Position numbers and translations under genes: made by a program
Shown: one piece after another, positions 1 to 8,653 of the stretch
Numbering within the stretch: the stretch's first letter is position 1
How the letters are laid out: every line of letters starts with the position of its first letter
From: Candidatus Villigracilis vicinus
GTDB taxonomy: Bacteria > Chloroflexota > Anaerolineae > Anaerolineales > Villigracilaceae
Assembly (NCBI GenBank): GCA_016721315.1
Contig: JADKIL010000002.1
Coordinates: 248,001-312,000 of the forward strand
Length of the DNA: 64,000 bases
Direction of reading: 5' to 3'
Notes under the pieces: generated by a model
Databases searched by the model: none
What the model was told of the DNA's origin: nothing
The model's input: only the letters and a program-made list of their open reading frames with translations

Positions 1-1269
1 CCACAGGTGGTGCGCTTCGCCCTTGCCCCGGGGCTATCTTCCAACCCCGAGCTTTTTGCGCTGACCGTTTCTTTGCTGCGCATTCAACTTGTCTCTGCCA
101 TCCTATTCGGTCTCGGCGGATTGATCGTTGGCATTCTCAACGCGCATCAGATATTTTTAGTTCCAGCATTAACTGCCGCGTTATATCAACTCGGCATCAT
201 CTTTGGTGCGGTCGTGCTTGCACCGAGCATGGGAATTTATGGATTGGCATGGGGCGTGGTGATCGGAGCAGTTTTGTACCTGATGGTGCAGGTACCTTCT
301 TTGTATAAACTGGTTACAAAGAATGCATCACACGCCAAGCCATCCGCAATTCGCAACTTCAGATTTTCACTAAATATTCAGGACGCCAATGTCCGTCAGG
401 TTCTACTATTGATGGGTCCGCGCCTTATTGGTGTGGCAGTGGTCCAATTGAATTTTTGGGTGAATACCTGGCTGGCTTCGCAAATGGCGCCGGGCAGTGT
501 ATCGGGTTTGTATTTTGGCTTCTCTTTGATGTTGATGGCGCAGGCGGTCATTGCACAATCGGTAGCCATAGCAGCGATGCCAACTTTTTCAGCACAGCAT
601 GCGCTTGGGCAACAGGATGAGATGCGTTTCTCGCTGGCATCTTCACTGCGAGGCGTAATCTTTTTGGCTCTGCCTGCCAGCGTCGGTTTGATGGTCTTGC
701 GGAATCCGATCATTTCCCTGCTATATCAGCGCGGCGAGTTCGACGAGCACTCGGTTCAGATCGTTTCTTGGGCTTTGCTTTGGTACGCGGCTGGCATGCT
801 CGGTCATTCCATTATGGAAATTTTGACCCGCGCATTTTACGCCCAGCACGACACAAAGACTCCCGTCATCATTGGGACAGTGGCAATGTTGTTAAACATC
901 GTTTTCAGCATTTTATTTGCACGGCTGTTCACTGCTGCCGGGCTCATGCCTCACGGCGGGCTGGCATTGGCAAACTCACTCGCAACCGCACTCGAAGCGA
1001 CGGCGCTATTCGTGATGATGCGCAAACGTCTGAATGGGATCGAAGGCGGGCACATTCTGCGCGGCGCACTCCCCTCTCTCGCAGCGGCAATCAGTATGGC
1101 GTTGGGGTTATTGGGCTGGTTGTCTTTCGGTGCGGAACTGAGTGCGTGGATCCTTGTACCCGTGGGCGTGACGCTCGGCGGAGCGGTCTATTTTGCCGTT
1201 CTGGCTCTCTTACGAGTACCAGAGTTGGGCTATATTTTGAACGGAGTCATGAGGCGAATTCGGCGTTAA
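1..1269 (+). CDS. murJ: Lipid II flippase MurJ (MviN), C-terminal part
   Basis: The frame is open from the first base, so the gene begins upstream of the window. About 420 residues are visible. They form a chain of hydrophobic segments (roughly ten membrane helices) with the polar loop features of the MVF/MATE superfamily, including a region reading LLYQRGEFDEHS and ARAFYAQHDTKTPV, which is characteristic of MurJ proteins. The family moves lipid II, the peptidoglycan precursor, across the cytoplasmic membrane. The protein ends in a short basic tail (MRRIRR). A convergent gene follows 38 bp later. Any GTG near position 7 is internal rather than the start. Confidence 0.9.
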   Translation, partial: PQVVRFALAPGLSSNPELFALTVSLLRIQLVSAILFGLGGLIVGILNAHQIFLVPALTAALYQLGIIFGAVVLAPSMGIYGLAWGVVIGAVLYLMVQVPSLYKLVTKNASHAKPSAIRNFRFSLNIQDANVRQVLLLMGPRLIGVAVVQLNFWVNTWLASQMAPGSVSGLYFGFSLMLMAQAVIAQSVAIAAMPTFSAQHALGQQDEMRFSLASSLRGVIFLALPASVGLMVLRNPIISLLYQRGEFDEHSVQIVSWALLWYAAGMLGHSIMEILTRAFYAQHDTKTPVIIGTVAMLLNIVFSILFARLFTAAGLMPHGGLALANSLATALEATALFVMMRKRLNGIEGGHILRGALPSLAAAISMALGLLGWLSFGAELSAWILVPVGVTLGGAVYFAVLALLRVPELGYILNGVMRRIRR

Positions 1270-1307
1270 GAACCAAACGGTGAAAAACGGTATCCCCGAA
1301 GGGTCGC

Positions 1308-1760
1308 CTACGGCCAGATCATCCACTGCCCAATGGCAACCAACAGACCCAGGATAATACCTCCAATGACTTCAAGCGGGGTGTGACCAATGACTTCCTT
1401 CAATTCATTTTCACTCCACATATGTCCTTTAAGCAGTTCATCGAACAGGACGTTGATGCGCTCGGCATGCTTGCCTGCCTGCCTGCGGACTCCGGCTGCA
1501 TCATGAGCGATGATCATGGTGACGGCAACCGCAACCCCAAACAAGGGGTTATCGAAACCGTGATACAAAGCCACAGCCAGCGTGCCGGAAACCATTAAGG
1601 CAGTATGCGAAGAGGGCATACCGCCCGCAGCAAAGAACATCGTCCACAACCAACGACGCGACCGCAAGTACTCGGTGGGAATCTTTAATGCCTGCGCCAA
1701 CAGCCAGCCAGCCAGGACAGCGATCAACACTTTATTTTGGAAAATATCCAAAATGTTCAT
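1308..1760 (-). CDS. Divergent PAP2 family membrane protein (DUF212/YuiD-like)
   Basis: This 150-residue protein has several membrane segments and the signature GGMPSSHTALM near residues 46-56, followed by HDAAGVRRQAGKHAE. These mark the DUF212 branch of the acid phosphatase/vanadium haloperoxidase-like family. Members are membrane proteins presumed to act on lipid phosphates, but no substrate is established. The ATG overlaps the stop of the preceding gene (xseB) by 4 bp, so it is the third gene of an xseA-xseB operon and is probably translationally coupled. Confidence 0.88.
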   Translation of the reverse strand: MNILDIFQNKVLIAVLAGWLLAQALKIPTEYLRSRRWLWTMFFAAGGMPSSHTALMVSGTLAVALYHGFDNPLFGVAVAVTMIIAHDAAGVRRQAGKHAERINVLFDELLKGHMWSENELKEVIGHTPLEVIGGIILGLLVAIGQWMIWP

Positions 1761-2002
1761 TCTGTTTCCTCATCGAAATCTAAAACAGACTCACCAGCCA
1801 GTTTCTGCACTTTGAGTTGTGCAGCTTCCAATAATATGCTGCAGCGGGCTGCCAGGGCTTGTCCGCGCTCATAAAGTTTCATGGATTCGTCCAATGGATT
1901 TTGCTCGCCTTCCAATGCTTCTACGGTTTGTTCGAGTTCGGCGAGAGCTTCTTCATAGGATAATTCTTCAACAGGTTTTTGGGTGGATTTTGATTTTGCC
2001 AT
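1757..2002 (-). CDS. xseB: Exodeoxyribonuclease VII small subunit
   Basis: This 81-residue acidic protein contains the XseB core: LSYEEALAELEQTVEALE, then NPLDESMKLYERGQALAARCSILLEAAQLKVQKL. The small subunit forms a coiled-coil shell on XseA. The holoenzyme degrades single-stranded DNA from both ends. The N-terminal extension (KSKSTQKPVE) is basic and probably disordered. It sits 26 bp downstream of xseA and overlaps the next gene by 4 bp. Confidence 0.95.
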   Translation of the reverse strand: MAKSKSTQKPVEELSYEEALAELEQTVEALEGEQNPLDESMKLYERGQALAARCSILLEAAQLKVQKLAGESVLDFDEETE

Positions 2003-2028
2003 GATCGCTCCAGAATAAAGTACGTGGG

Positions 2029-3231
2029 TTATGAATTGCGCCTTGCTTCAAAATCGCCGTCGCTGACCCGCACGGTCAGATCGCCTTGTGCTTGAGATAC
2101 AGTACTGACAACCTTGCCATCTTGTTTGCGGGTGATGATAGCATATCCGCGCGCGAGGATGCCTTCAGGATTCAAGGCTTGCAGGCGACTGGATATTCCA
2201 TCTACGCGGGCGAAATGCAATTGGATGCGATGTGTCAGCGCGGAAAAAGCACGGCGCGAAAGTTCGTCGAGATGTTGGTAGTCCGCTTGAATGCGCCGTT
2301 CCGGCGATACGAATTTGAGTCGAGAACCCAACGCGGAAATAGAAGTCTGATGGTCAGTCAGCCGGTTGGAGATCAAGTCTGTGAGGCGCACCTGGGCGTT
2401 GACCAGTTGAAAGCGGAGATCGTCCAACGTGGTTTGAGTCGCTAATTCAGCCGCGGCAGTGGGAGTGGGTGCCCGCAGATCAGCGGCGAAGTCACACAGG
2501 GTGAAGTCCGTTTCGTGACCAACCCCAGAAATAATCGGCGCTTTTGAATTCGCCACTTCGCGAACAACGCCTTCATCGTTAAAAGCCCACAAGTCTTCAA
2601 TGGAACCACCGCCGCGTGCGACGAGAATGACATCGGGATTTTGTTTATTGAGCGATCGCAGTGCTGTGACCAATGCGGGTGGAGCCTCGACACCCTGCAC
2701 AGGAGAGGGAGCGAGGATTACGCGAGCCAGCGGTTGGCGTCGACGAATGGTGTTGAGCATGTCGCGCAGGGCTGCACCTGTAGCAGATGTAACAATGCCA
2801 ATGGTTTGTGGAAAAGCAGGGATCTCACGTTTGCGGTCGGAGCTAAATAGCCCTTCCGCTTCAAGCATGGATTTTAGCCGCAGGAATTCTTGAAAGAGCG
2901 CCCCCTCCCCTTTGGCTTGGATCAAATTCGCAATAAGTTGATATTGTCCCTGTGGTTCATAAACGGCAATCTTGCCATGCACTTCCACCGCCGCACCTTC
3001 TTGCAGATTCGGGCGGGTTCGCGCAGCATCGGTTTTCCACATCACACATTTAAGCGAGGCATTCTTATCTTTGAGCGTAAAGTAGATGTGACCCGACGCC
3101 GGGCGTGAAAGGTTGGAGACTTCGCCTGAAACCCATACATCCTGAAATTCAGGATTATCTTCCAACAACCTGCGAATACGAAAAGTAAGCTGTGAAACAG
3201 TGAATGGAGTCGAAAACAGGTCGGGTTGCAT
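2029..3231 (-). CDS. xseA: Exodeoxyribonuclease VII large subunit
   Basis: The 400-residue protein has the XseA order: an N-terminal OB-fold (FTVSQLTFRIRRLLEDNPEF, WVSGEVSNLSRPASGHIYFTLKD), a catalytic domain with the GIVTSATGAALRDM and ARGGGSIEDLWAFNDE motifs, and VGHETDFTLCDFAADLRAPTPTAAAE. A helical C-terminal region follows. The length is a little below the usual 400-450. With xseB it makes exonuclease VII for ssDNA processing in repair and recombination. No clear Shine-Dalgarno precedes the ATG. A GATTAT box lies about 10 nt upstream of it, so the message may have little or no leader. Confidence 0.95.
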   Translation of the reverse strand: MQPDLFSTPFTVSQLTFRIRRLLEDNPEFQDVWVSGEVSNLSRPASGHIYFTLKDKNASLKCVMWKTDAARTRPNLQEGAAVEVHGKIAVYEPQGQYQLIANLIQAKGEGALFQEFLRLKSMLEAEGLFSSDRKREIPAFPQTIGIVTSATGAALRDMLNTIRRRQPLARVILAPSPVQGVEAPPALVTALRSLNKQNPDVILVARGGGSIEDLWAFNDEGVVREVANSKAPIISGVGHETDFTLCDFAADLRAPTPTAAAELATQTTLDDLRFQLVNAQVRLTDLISNRLTDHQTSISALGSRLKFVSPERRIQADYQHLDELSRRAFSALTHRIQLHFARVDGISSRLQALNPEGILARGYAIITRKQDGKVVSTVSQAQGDLTVRVSDGDFEARRNS

Positions 3232-3333
3232 TGGGGCGAGGATAATCGAAAATTAAGGAATGGGGAATGGTTCAAGTCATAGCTCGTTAGCCTGGGAAAA
3301 GGTATCCATGTAATACGTTTTACCTTTTTCGCC

Positions 3334-3339
3334 TATAAT
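3334..3339 (+). promoter_or_regulatory. Probable -10 box of the HIT gene
   Basis: A perfect TATAAT lies 31 bp before the ATG at 3371. No good -35 hexamer is seen at the usual spacing. It is the only consensus-like box in the gap after the divergent xse operon. Confidence 0.45.
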
Positions 3340-3370
3340 TGTGTTAAATCATCAGTTCCTCTCCCCTACT

Positions 3371-3868
3371 ATGAAACACCTTTGGTCTCCGTGGCGTATG
3401 ACATATATTGAAAACAGCAAAAAAGAAGAGGGCTGTGTCTTTTGCAATGCCCAAGCCAAACCCGATGGCACCGAAAACCTGATCGCCTTCCGCGGCAGAT
3501 CTTCATACGTGATCCTCAACCGCTTCCCCTATACAAGCGGACATTTAATGGTGATCCCTTTTGCCCATGCTGCCGGCATCGAAGAGCTGGATGCCAACAC
3601 CCGTGCCGAAATGATGGAACTCACCTCACGCTGCACCACAGAGCTGCGCCAGATCTACAAGCCGCAGGGATTCAATGTGGGCATCAACATGGGCGAAGCG
3701 GCGGGTGCAGGTGTGCTCGGGCATGTCCATATTCACATCGTACCACGCTGGGCAGGAGACACGAACTTCATGTCTGCCGTTGGCGAAACGCGCGTGCTGC
3801 CCGAATCATTGGAACAAACCTATCAGCGAGTGCAAGCGGCATTCGCATCGACAAGCCACACAGCATAA
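3371..3868 (+). CDS. HIT family nucleotide hydrolase/transferase
   Basis: The 165-residue protein begins MKHLWSPWRMTYIE, the usual start of the Ap4A-phosphorylase-like HIT branch. It carries CVFC near residue 22, NRFPYTSGHLMVIP near 50, and the histidine triad HVHIHIVPRW at residues 118-126. The triad covalently handles the nucleotide alpha phosphate. The substrate within the family (Ap4A, AMP derivatives) cannot be decided. An in-frame ATG exists 30 bp upstream, but homology favours the start used here. A TATAAT box at 3334-3339 is placed to give a leader of about 25 nt. Confidence 0.92.
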   Translation: MKHLWSPWRMTYIENSKKEEGCVFCNAQAKPDGTENLIAFRGRSSYVILNRFPYTSGHLMVIPFAHAAGIEELDANTRAEMMELTSRCTTELRQIYKPQGFNVGINMGEAAGAGVLGHVHIHIVPRWAGDTNFMSAVGETRVLPESLEQTYQRVQAAFASTSHTA

Positions 3869-3921
3869 CATTTAGCTACAGTTAAGAATTACGGGGGAAA
3901 ATAAATAAATGGAGAGTTTTC

Positions 3922-5475
3922 ATGCAAAAACAGACCAAACGATTCGGTGCACTGGTTTTCACCATTGCAATTCTCGTACTACTTATCTCGTGTAAAAGCA
4001 AAGAGACACCGGCACCCCCAACCGAAACATCTGCACCACAAACACAGACAACAACTGCGCTGCCAAGCCCGATCGCCACACCACTCGTTGATGCAAACTC
4101 AAACCCATTGACGGGATTACCCGTCGAAGATATCAACCTGCTCGACCTGCCCGCGCTACTCGTTTCCATTTCACACTTTCCGGTCGAGGCGCGCCCGCAG
4201 GCGGGATTGTCATTTGCCCCCTGGGTTTTCGAAATCTACATCACTGAAGGCGCAACGCGTTTTCTTAGCGTTTATCACGGGGAGTTTCCTGAACCCGAAA
4301 CCCCAGTCACAGGAGATTGCCCGATTCGCAGTGAACCTTTTGTACAAACTGCGAACTTTATTGGCGACCGTGTCTGGCTGGACGAAAATGCCAACCAACT
4401 TCAAGATGCCTGGGAACGCGGCGTTGGTGGGGTTTGCGTTACTCTATACGCAGAAAACGGCACCCCTCTCCAGCAGACCTCCACAGATAGCAACGGGTAT
4501 TATGGCTTCAATGTCGATGCAGGCAGGTATGTCCTTATTTTTCAAAAACCGGCATGGACTCAGTTCGTTCAGAAAAATATCGGGATAGAAGAACAAGATA
4601 GTGACGCCGACCCTGCCACCGGGCAGACCGAGGCGCTGGGGGTGACTTCTTCGCTTCACAACGTGGACGCAGGCTTGATCCTCACTTCCCAGCCTCCAAC
4701 CACATCCGAGCTTCCTGCCGCCAAAGTGGGACCGGTCCGTTCGGGGCGGTTGGTCTATGCTGATATTGCCGCCTTCTTCCCTGAATCCTGCCTGATCTAT
4801 GCCTTTGCCTCACCTGAGGTGCTGGAACTGTTGCCGCAATGTTTTTTTGTAAACCACGATCTGCAAGGCGGCGGATACTTATTGGAGATCAATGAACTAA
4901 AACGCCTGGCAGAAGAAAGCAAACTCTACGATATCGATTATTCCAGCAACGCCTTCGCTGAAACTCCCCCCGCTGGCGGCGAACCGGCAGCCCGTCTGGA
5001 TGTGTACGTTGCCTACCTCAACCAAGCCGCATGGATTTATGATGCCGCATCGCAAACTTACTGGCGCTTTGTAGACAAAGCCGATATCGAAAACCCCGGT
5101 GTGCTTTATCCTGAAATAGACCGCCTCACCAGCCGCCAATTACAATTCGAGAATGTCATCGTCCTATTTACGAAACATGATGTCGTTTCCCCCACCAACC
5201 TCGACATTCACCTCGAAGAGGATCAACAAGGCAGTGCGCTCTTATTCCGTGATGGGCAAAAATATGATATTTTCTGGAACACACAACTCAGCGATGAAGA
5301 ACGCCAAAGCGGAAGACACAAACCGATCAAATTCATCGACCCCAACACCAAGCAGCTCATGCCGCTCAAACCAGGGCACACATGGATATTCATCGTCACA
5401 CCCGAAACCTCTGTCACTCCGCAGGGCAACGGTACATGGTATCTGGAATTCTTTCAACCGCCTGACGCAAAATAA
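3922..5475 (+). CDS. DUF3048 lipoprotein with an inserted SdrD-B-like domain (copy A)
   Basis: This 517-residue exported lipoprotein has a signal peptide ending in LLISC, with the lipidated Cys at residue 24. A Thr/Pro-rich linker follows. DUF3048 (YerB-like) sequence begins at NPLTGLP (61) and runs to about 126, resumes at KVGPVRSGR (268), and ends with the DUF3048 C-terminal pattern (LTSRQLQFENVIVLF near 391; GSALLFRDGQKYDIFW; LKPGHTWIFIVTP). Between them, residues about 135-254 form an SdrD_B/Cna-B-like beta domain: GDRVWLDENANQLQDAWE, TSTDSNGYYGF, DSDAD, NVDAGLI. These domains usually bind calcium and act as rigid spacers. DUF3048 has no firm biochemical role. The next gene, 15 bp on, is a paralogue. 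I am sure of the domains; function is unknown. Confidence 0.85.
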   Translation: MQKQTKRFGALVFTIAILVLLISCKSKETPAPPTETSAPQTQTTTALPSPIATPLVDANSNPLTGLPVEDINLLDLPALLVSISHFPVEARPQAGLSFAPWVFEIYITEGATRFLSVYHGEFPEPETPVTGDCPIRSEPFVQTANFIGDRVWLDENANQLQDAWERGVGGVCVTLYAENGTPLQQTSTDSNGYYGFNVDAGRYVLIFQKPAWTQFVQKNIGIEEQDSDADPATGQTEALGVTSSLHNVDAGLILTSQPPTTSELPAAKVGPVRSGRLVYADIAAFFPESCLIYAFASPEVLELLPQCFFVNHDLQGGGYLLEINELKRLAEESKLYDIDYSSNAFAETPPAGGEPAARLDVYVAYLNQAAWIYDAASQTYWRFVDKADIENPGVLYPEIDRLTSRQLQFENVIVLFTKHDVVSPTNLDIHLEEDQQGSALLFRDGQKYDIFWNTQLSDEERQSGRHKPIKFIDPNTKQLMPLKPGHTWIFIVTPETSVTPQGNGTWYLEFFQPPDAK

Positions 5476-5490
5476 AACGGAACATACTGA

Positions 5491-7107
5491 ATGAAACGTC
5501 ACAGCATCCTACTCCTGTTTTTTACGATCATCCTCGCAGCTTGCCTGAGTACACAGGAAGGTGAAACAACCACACCCGCCGCCCCAGCAGAGTCTCCTAC
5601 CATCACACAGACGCCTACAGCTCAGTTCACACCTACACCGCAACCTTATGCGACCCCTGTGAATTACGGACCAGACAAAGAAAACTTCCCATCGGACATC
5701 AATCCACTCTCGGGGCAACAGGTTAAAGACCCAGGTTTAATGGGAACACCCGCTGTTGCGATCTCTATCTCGCACTTCCCGGTAGCAGCGCGCCCACAAG
5801 CAGGGTTATCTTTCGCACCGTGGGTCTTTGAGTTCTACATCACCGAAGGCGCAACAAGATTCCTATCCATTTTTTATGGGGCATTTCCTGAGCCTGAAAC
5901 ACCGGTCACGGGCGATTGTGAAGTGCGGCGGGAGCCATATACCGAAAGCGCCTTTTCCATCGGCAACCGCATCTGGTTGGACGAAAACCAGAACGGCAGG
6001 CGTGAAGATTACGAAAAAGGGATCGGCGGTATCTGCGTCAACCTGCTGGATGGTTCCGGCTCCATGATCCAACAGACCATAAGTGACTCGAACGGCTATT
6101 ATGGGTTCCTCACCCAGCCCGGAAGGTATACCGTTGAATTCAAGATTCCGACATGGCTGAAGGTGACCCAGAAAAATGTTGGGGATGAAAACAAGGATAG
6201 CGACGCCGATCAAGCCTCAGGCAAGGCGGAAGCGGAATTCAGATCCACGCCTCTTTCACTGGATGCAGGCTTGATCCTATCCGATGAAGCGCATCCACCT
6301 GTGAATCTATCAGTGCCCAAGCCACCCGCCGAAGTGGGACCGATCCGTTCGGGGCGGTTGTTTTATATTGATATCCACAACCTCTTCTTGAATTCGTGCT
6401 TTATTTTCGCTTCGGCATCACCTGAGATATTGCCTTTGCTTCCGCAGTGTTACCTCGTCCCACATGATGAAGCCAGCGGCGGCGCAATGATGAGCATCGA
6501 TAAAATGAAATCGCTCGCAGAAGAGAACCGCCAGACCCGATCTGGCACGTTCAATTACGCCAGTAATGTATTTTCAAACACGCCTCCCGAAGGCGGCACG
6601 CCTGCCAGCAAAATGGAAACCTATGTGGCGCTTCTAAACCAATCTGCCTGGGAGTACGATCCGCTTTCAAGCTCATACTGGCGCTACGTGGACGACACGA
6701 CCCAGGCAAATGCCGGGGTTCTACATCCTGAAATAGACCGGCTGACAAGCCGGCAATTGCAATTCGAAAACATCATCGTGCTTTTTGTAGAGCAGGAAGT
6801 CTATGAATATCATGGTCTCCCGATCCGCACATTAGTGGATACAAAATTGGAGCTGGGCAGCGGCGGGTTTGCCCACCTCTTCCGTGACGGAATGAAATAC
6901 GATATCCGCTGGAGCACCAAAGCACGCGCATACGAAAAGGAAACCGGGCAGGCACGCCCGATCTACTTCCTGAACGCAGATGGAGAACCTGTTCCACTAA
7001 AACCTGGGAGAACTTGGTTCTTTATTGCCACGCCATATTCCTACCTCACCGACCTGGGCAACGGACGTTGGAATATCCGCTATGTCCCGCCTGAAGGCAT
7101 AAAATAA
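5491..7107 (+). CDS. DUF3048 lipoprotein with an inserted SdrD-B-like domain (copy B)
   Basis: The 538-residue paralogue of the upstream gene has the same architecture. A signal peptide ends in LAAC with the lipidated Cys at residue 18, and a Thr/Pro linker follows. DUF3048 starts at NPLSGQQV (71), an SdrD-B-like insert covers about 147-252 (GNRIWLDENQNGRRED, SDSNGYYGF, DSDAD, SLDAGLIL), and DUF3048 resumes at EVGPIRSGR (281) and runs to the C-terminus. The 15-bp gap and high similarity point to tandem duplication and cotranscription. Both proteins should sit on the outer face of the membrane. The linker and the segment after the insert are the parts that differ most between copies. Confidence 0.85.
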   Translation: MKRHSILLLFFTIILAACLSTQEGETTTPAAPAESPTITQTPTAQFTPTPQPYATPVNYGPDKENFPSDINPLSGQQVKDPGLMGTPAVAISISHFPVAARPQAGLSFAPWVFEFYITEGATRFLSIFYGAFPEPETPVTGDCEVRREPYTESAFSIGNRIWLDENQNGRREDYEKGIGGICVNLLDGSGSMIQQTISDSNGYYGFLTQPGRYTVEFKIPTWLKVTQKNVGDENKDSDADQASGKAEAEFRSTPLSLDAGLILSDEAHPPVNLSVPKPPAEVGPIRSGRLFYIDIHNLFLNSCFIFASASPEILPLLPQCYLVPHDEASGGAMMSIDKMKSLAEENRQTRSGTFNYASNVFSNTPPEGGTPASKMETYVALLNQSAWEYDPLSSSYWRYVDDTTQANAGVLHPEIDRLTSRQLQFENIIVLFVEQEVYEYHGLPIRTLVDTKLELGSGGFAHLFRDGMKYDIRWSTKARAYEKETGQARPIYFLNADGEPVPLKPGRTWFFIATPYSYLTDLGNGRWNIRYVPPEGIK

Positions 7108-7128
7108 GAAAAACCATTGGGTAACCCT

Positions 7129-7806
7129 ATGCATCCTTATTCTCTTGCACTAAAGAAATTCTTTGCACAACACGCCAATCCCACGAATGCGGCACCAATG
7201 AAAAAGTACATGCGCGATCAATTCGAGTATCTTGGGATCAAGAGTCCGCAAGTGACAAATCTGCAAAGGGAGTTCATCAATGCACAAGGACTCCCCCCTT
7301 TGGAAAAGCTGGATGTGATCGCGCGCGACCTTTGGAGCCTGCCTGAGCGTGAATATCAATACCTTGCCATGAACCTGATCGGCAAGTTCGAGAAAAAAGT
7401 AGGCGGAGAATTCATCACAACTCTCGAATATCTCATCACCACCAAATCTTGGTGGGATACAGTAGACGCCCTTGCCAGTCACCCAGTGGGAAGCATGTTT
7501 AAGCGTTTTCCAGATGTGAAAAGAAAGTACCTGAAAAAATGGCGCGGTTCAGAAAATCTATGGCTGCGGCGTACTACGCTGCTCTTCCAACTTGGCTATA
7601 AAACAGAGACCGATTTTGAATTGTTATGCGAACTGATCCGGGAAAACCTCGGCTCAGATGAGTTCTTCATCAACAAAGCCATTGGCTGGGCATTGCGTCA
7701 ATACGCCCACACCAACGCCGCTCCGGTCAGAAAGTTCGTGAAAGTAACGAAGGAACTCCATCCTTTGAGTCGCCGTGAAGCTTTGAAAAATATTGGCGTA
7801 TCTTAA
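7129..7806 (+). CDS. AlkD-like DNA alkylation repair protein
   Basis: About 225 residues, all helical, matching the HEAT-like-repeat DNA glycosylase family. Recognisable segments are MKKYMRDQFEYLGIKSPQV, LPEREYQYLAMNLIG, TKSWWDTVDALASHPVG, LWLRRTTLLFQLGYK and FFINKAIGWALRQYA. The WWDTVD segment carries the Trp and Asp typical of the alkyl-purine pocket in AlkD. The family removes alkylated bases, especially cationic N3/N7 alkylpurines, without base flipping. I prefer the ATG at 7129 to a TTG at 7117. The gene lies 21 bp after the DUF3048 copy B stop and may be read from the same transcript. Confidence 0.88.
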   Translation: MHPYSLALKKFFAQHANPTNAAPMKKYMRDQFEYLGIKSPQVTNLQREFINAQGLPPLEKLDVIARDLWSLPEREYQYLAMNLIGKFEKKVGGEFITTLEYLITTKSWWDTVDALASHPVGSMFKRFPDVKRKYLKKWRGSENLWLRRTTLLFQLGYKTETDFELLCELIRENLGSDEFFINKAIGWALRQYAHTNAAPVRKFVKVTKELHPLSRREALKNIGVS

Positions 7807-7858
7807 TTAGGCGCTGGCTATACGAAGTAAATTCTAATAAAATTGCAATCCACATCCT

Positions 7859-7888
7859 TTGACATATTCTGACAAGAAAGGGTAGAAT
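7859..7888 (+). promoter_or_regulatory. Promoter of the toxin-antitoxin operon
   Basis: TTGACA at 7859-7864 and TAGAAT at 7883-7888 are separated by 18 bp, one of the best sigma-70-type promoters in the window. Transcription should begin about 40 nt before the antitoxin ATG at 7933. Confidence 0.7.
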
Positions 7889-7898
7889 ACACGCGAAA

Positions 7899-7916
7899 TC
7901 TAGCCAGTCTAGCCAG
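7899..7916 (+). promoter_or_regulatory. Direct-repeat operator candidate in the antitoxin leader
   Basis: Two adjacent exact copies of TCTAGCCAG (7899-7907 and 7908-7916) lie between the -10 box and the antitoxin start. Antitoxins of the Phd/YefM family autorepress by binding repeats near their promoter, so this is a likely operator. This is inference from position. Confidence 0.45.
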
Positions 7917-7932
7917 AAAAGGAATTTCCTCC

Positions 7933-8187
7933 ATGATCGCCGTATGGCAAATACAAGACGCAAAGAACAAATTGAGCGAAGTGATCACCCGTGCCCTGAT
8001 GCAAGGACCGCAAGTGATAACGAAACATGGGGAAAAGGCAGTGGTCGTGATCTCGTACACGGATTACGAAAAACTGCGCAAGTCGCAAGGCAAATTATCC
8101 GAATTCTTCAGTACCTCTCCCCTCGCAGGCATGGACCTCGACCTGAAAAGAAATAGATCACTCCCACGTAAAAACATCCATCTATGA
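7933..8187 (+). CDS. Phd/YefM-family antitoxin
   Basis: The 84-residue protein has the Phd/YefM N-terminal fold: WQIQDAKNKLSEVITRALMQGPQVITKHGEKAVVVISYTDYEKL. This part dimerises and binds DNA. The C-terminal tail (SPLAGMDLDLKRNRSLPRKNIHL) fits a toxin-neutralising segment. The stop overlaps the next ATG by 4 bp, the usual coupling of antitoxin and toxin. An AAGGA lies upstream of the ATG. A shorter overlapping frame starting at 7944 is not the gene. Confidence 0.9.
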   Translation: MIAVWQIQDAKNKLSEVITRALMQGPQVITKHGEKAVVVISYTDYEKLRKSQGKLSEFFSTSPLAGMDLDLKRNRSLPRKNIHL

Positions 8188-8600
8188 AGTACCTGCTCGA
8201 TACCTGTGTTCTTTCAGAATTAATTTCCACCAAACCCAACCGAGAAGTAGTTGCTTTTGTCGACTCACTTGACCAGGAAGATATTTACCTAAGCGCCATT
8301 ACCGTGGGGGAAATCGCGAAGGCGATCCAAAAACTACCCGAATCTCTACGAAAAGTAGACCTGCAAAAATGGCTCCATGAAGACCTGCTCGTTCGTTTTG
8401 AAGGGCATATCATTTCATTGGACGCAGAAATTTTCATCCGCTGGGGAGAATTGTCAGCGAAACTCGAAACCTTCGGCTTCGAAAACCCTGCCATCGACTC
8501 TTTGATCGCAGCCACTGTACTGACCCACCACATGGTACTGGTCACGATCAATGAAACCGACTTCGCCAACATGGAGATCGAGATCGTCAATCCGTGGTAA
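8184..8600 (+). CDS. PIN-domain toxin, VapC/FitB type
   Basis: The 138-residue protein is a PIN ribonuclease. It has the N-terminal MKYLLDTCVLSEL (first acidic residue Asp6, then Glu12), ITVGEIAKAI with Glu near 43, and AIDSLIAATVLTHHMVLVTINETDF with the later acidic residues. PIN toxins of toxin-antitoxin systems cut RNA, often tRNA, using Mg2+. The partner is a Phd-type antitoxin immediately upstream, an arrangement typical of FitB-like toxins. A strong terminator follows. Confidence 0.92.
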   Translation: MKYLLDTCVLSELISTKPNREVVAFVDSLDQEDIYLSAITVGEIAKAIQKLPESLRKVDLQKWLHEDLLVRFEGHIISLDAEIFIRWGELSAKLETFGFENPAIDSLIAATVLTHHMVLVTINETDFANMEIEIVNPW

Positions 8601-8619
8601 TTTCTTGGAAAAATCAAAA

Positions 8620-8649
8620 GCGAGTAACAAATTGTTACTCGCTTTTTTT
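8620..8649. terminator. Bidirectional terminator between the toxin gene and the haemoglobin gene
   Basis: An 11-bp perfect stem, GCGAGTAACAA with TTGTTACTCGC (8620-8642), is followed by a T-run and preceded by an A-rich stretch. It serves the convergent genes on both sides. Confidence 0.85.
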
Positions 8650-8653
8650 ATTT

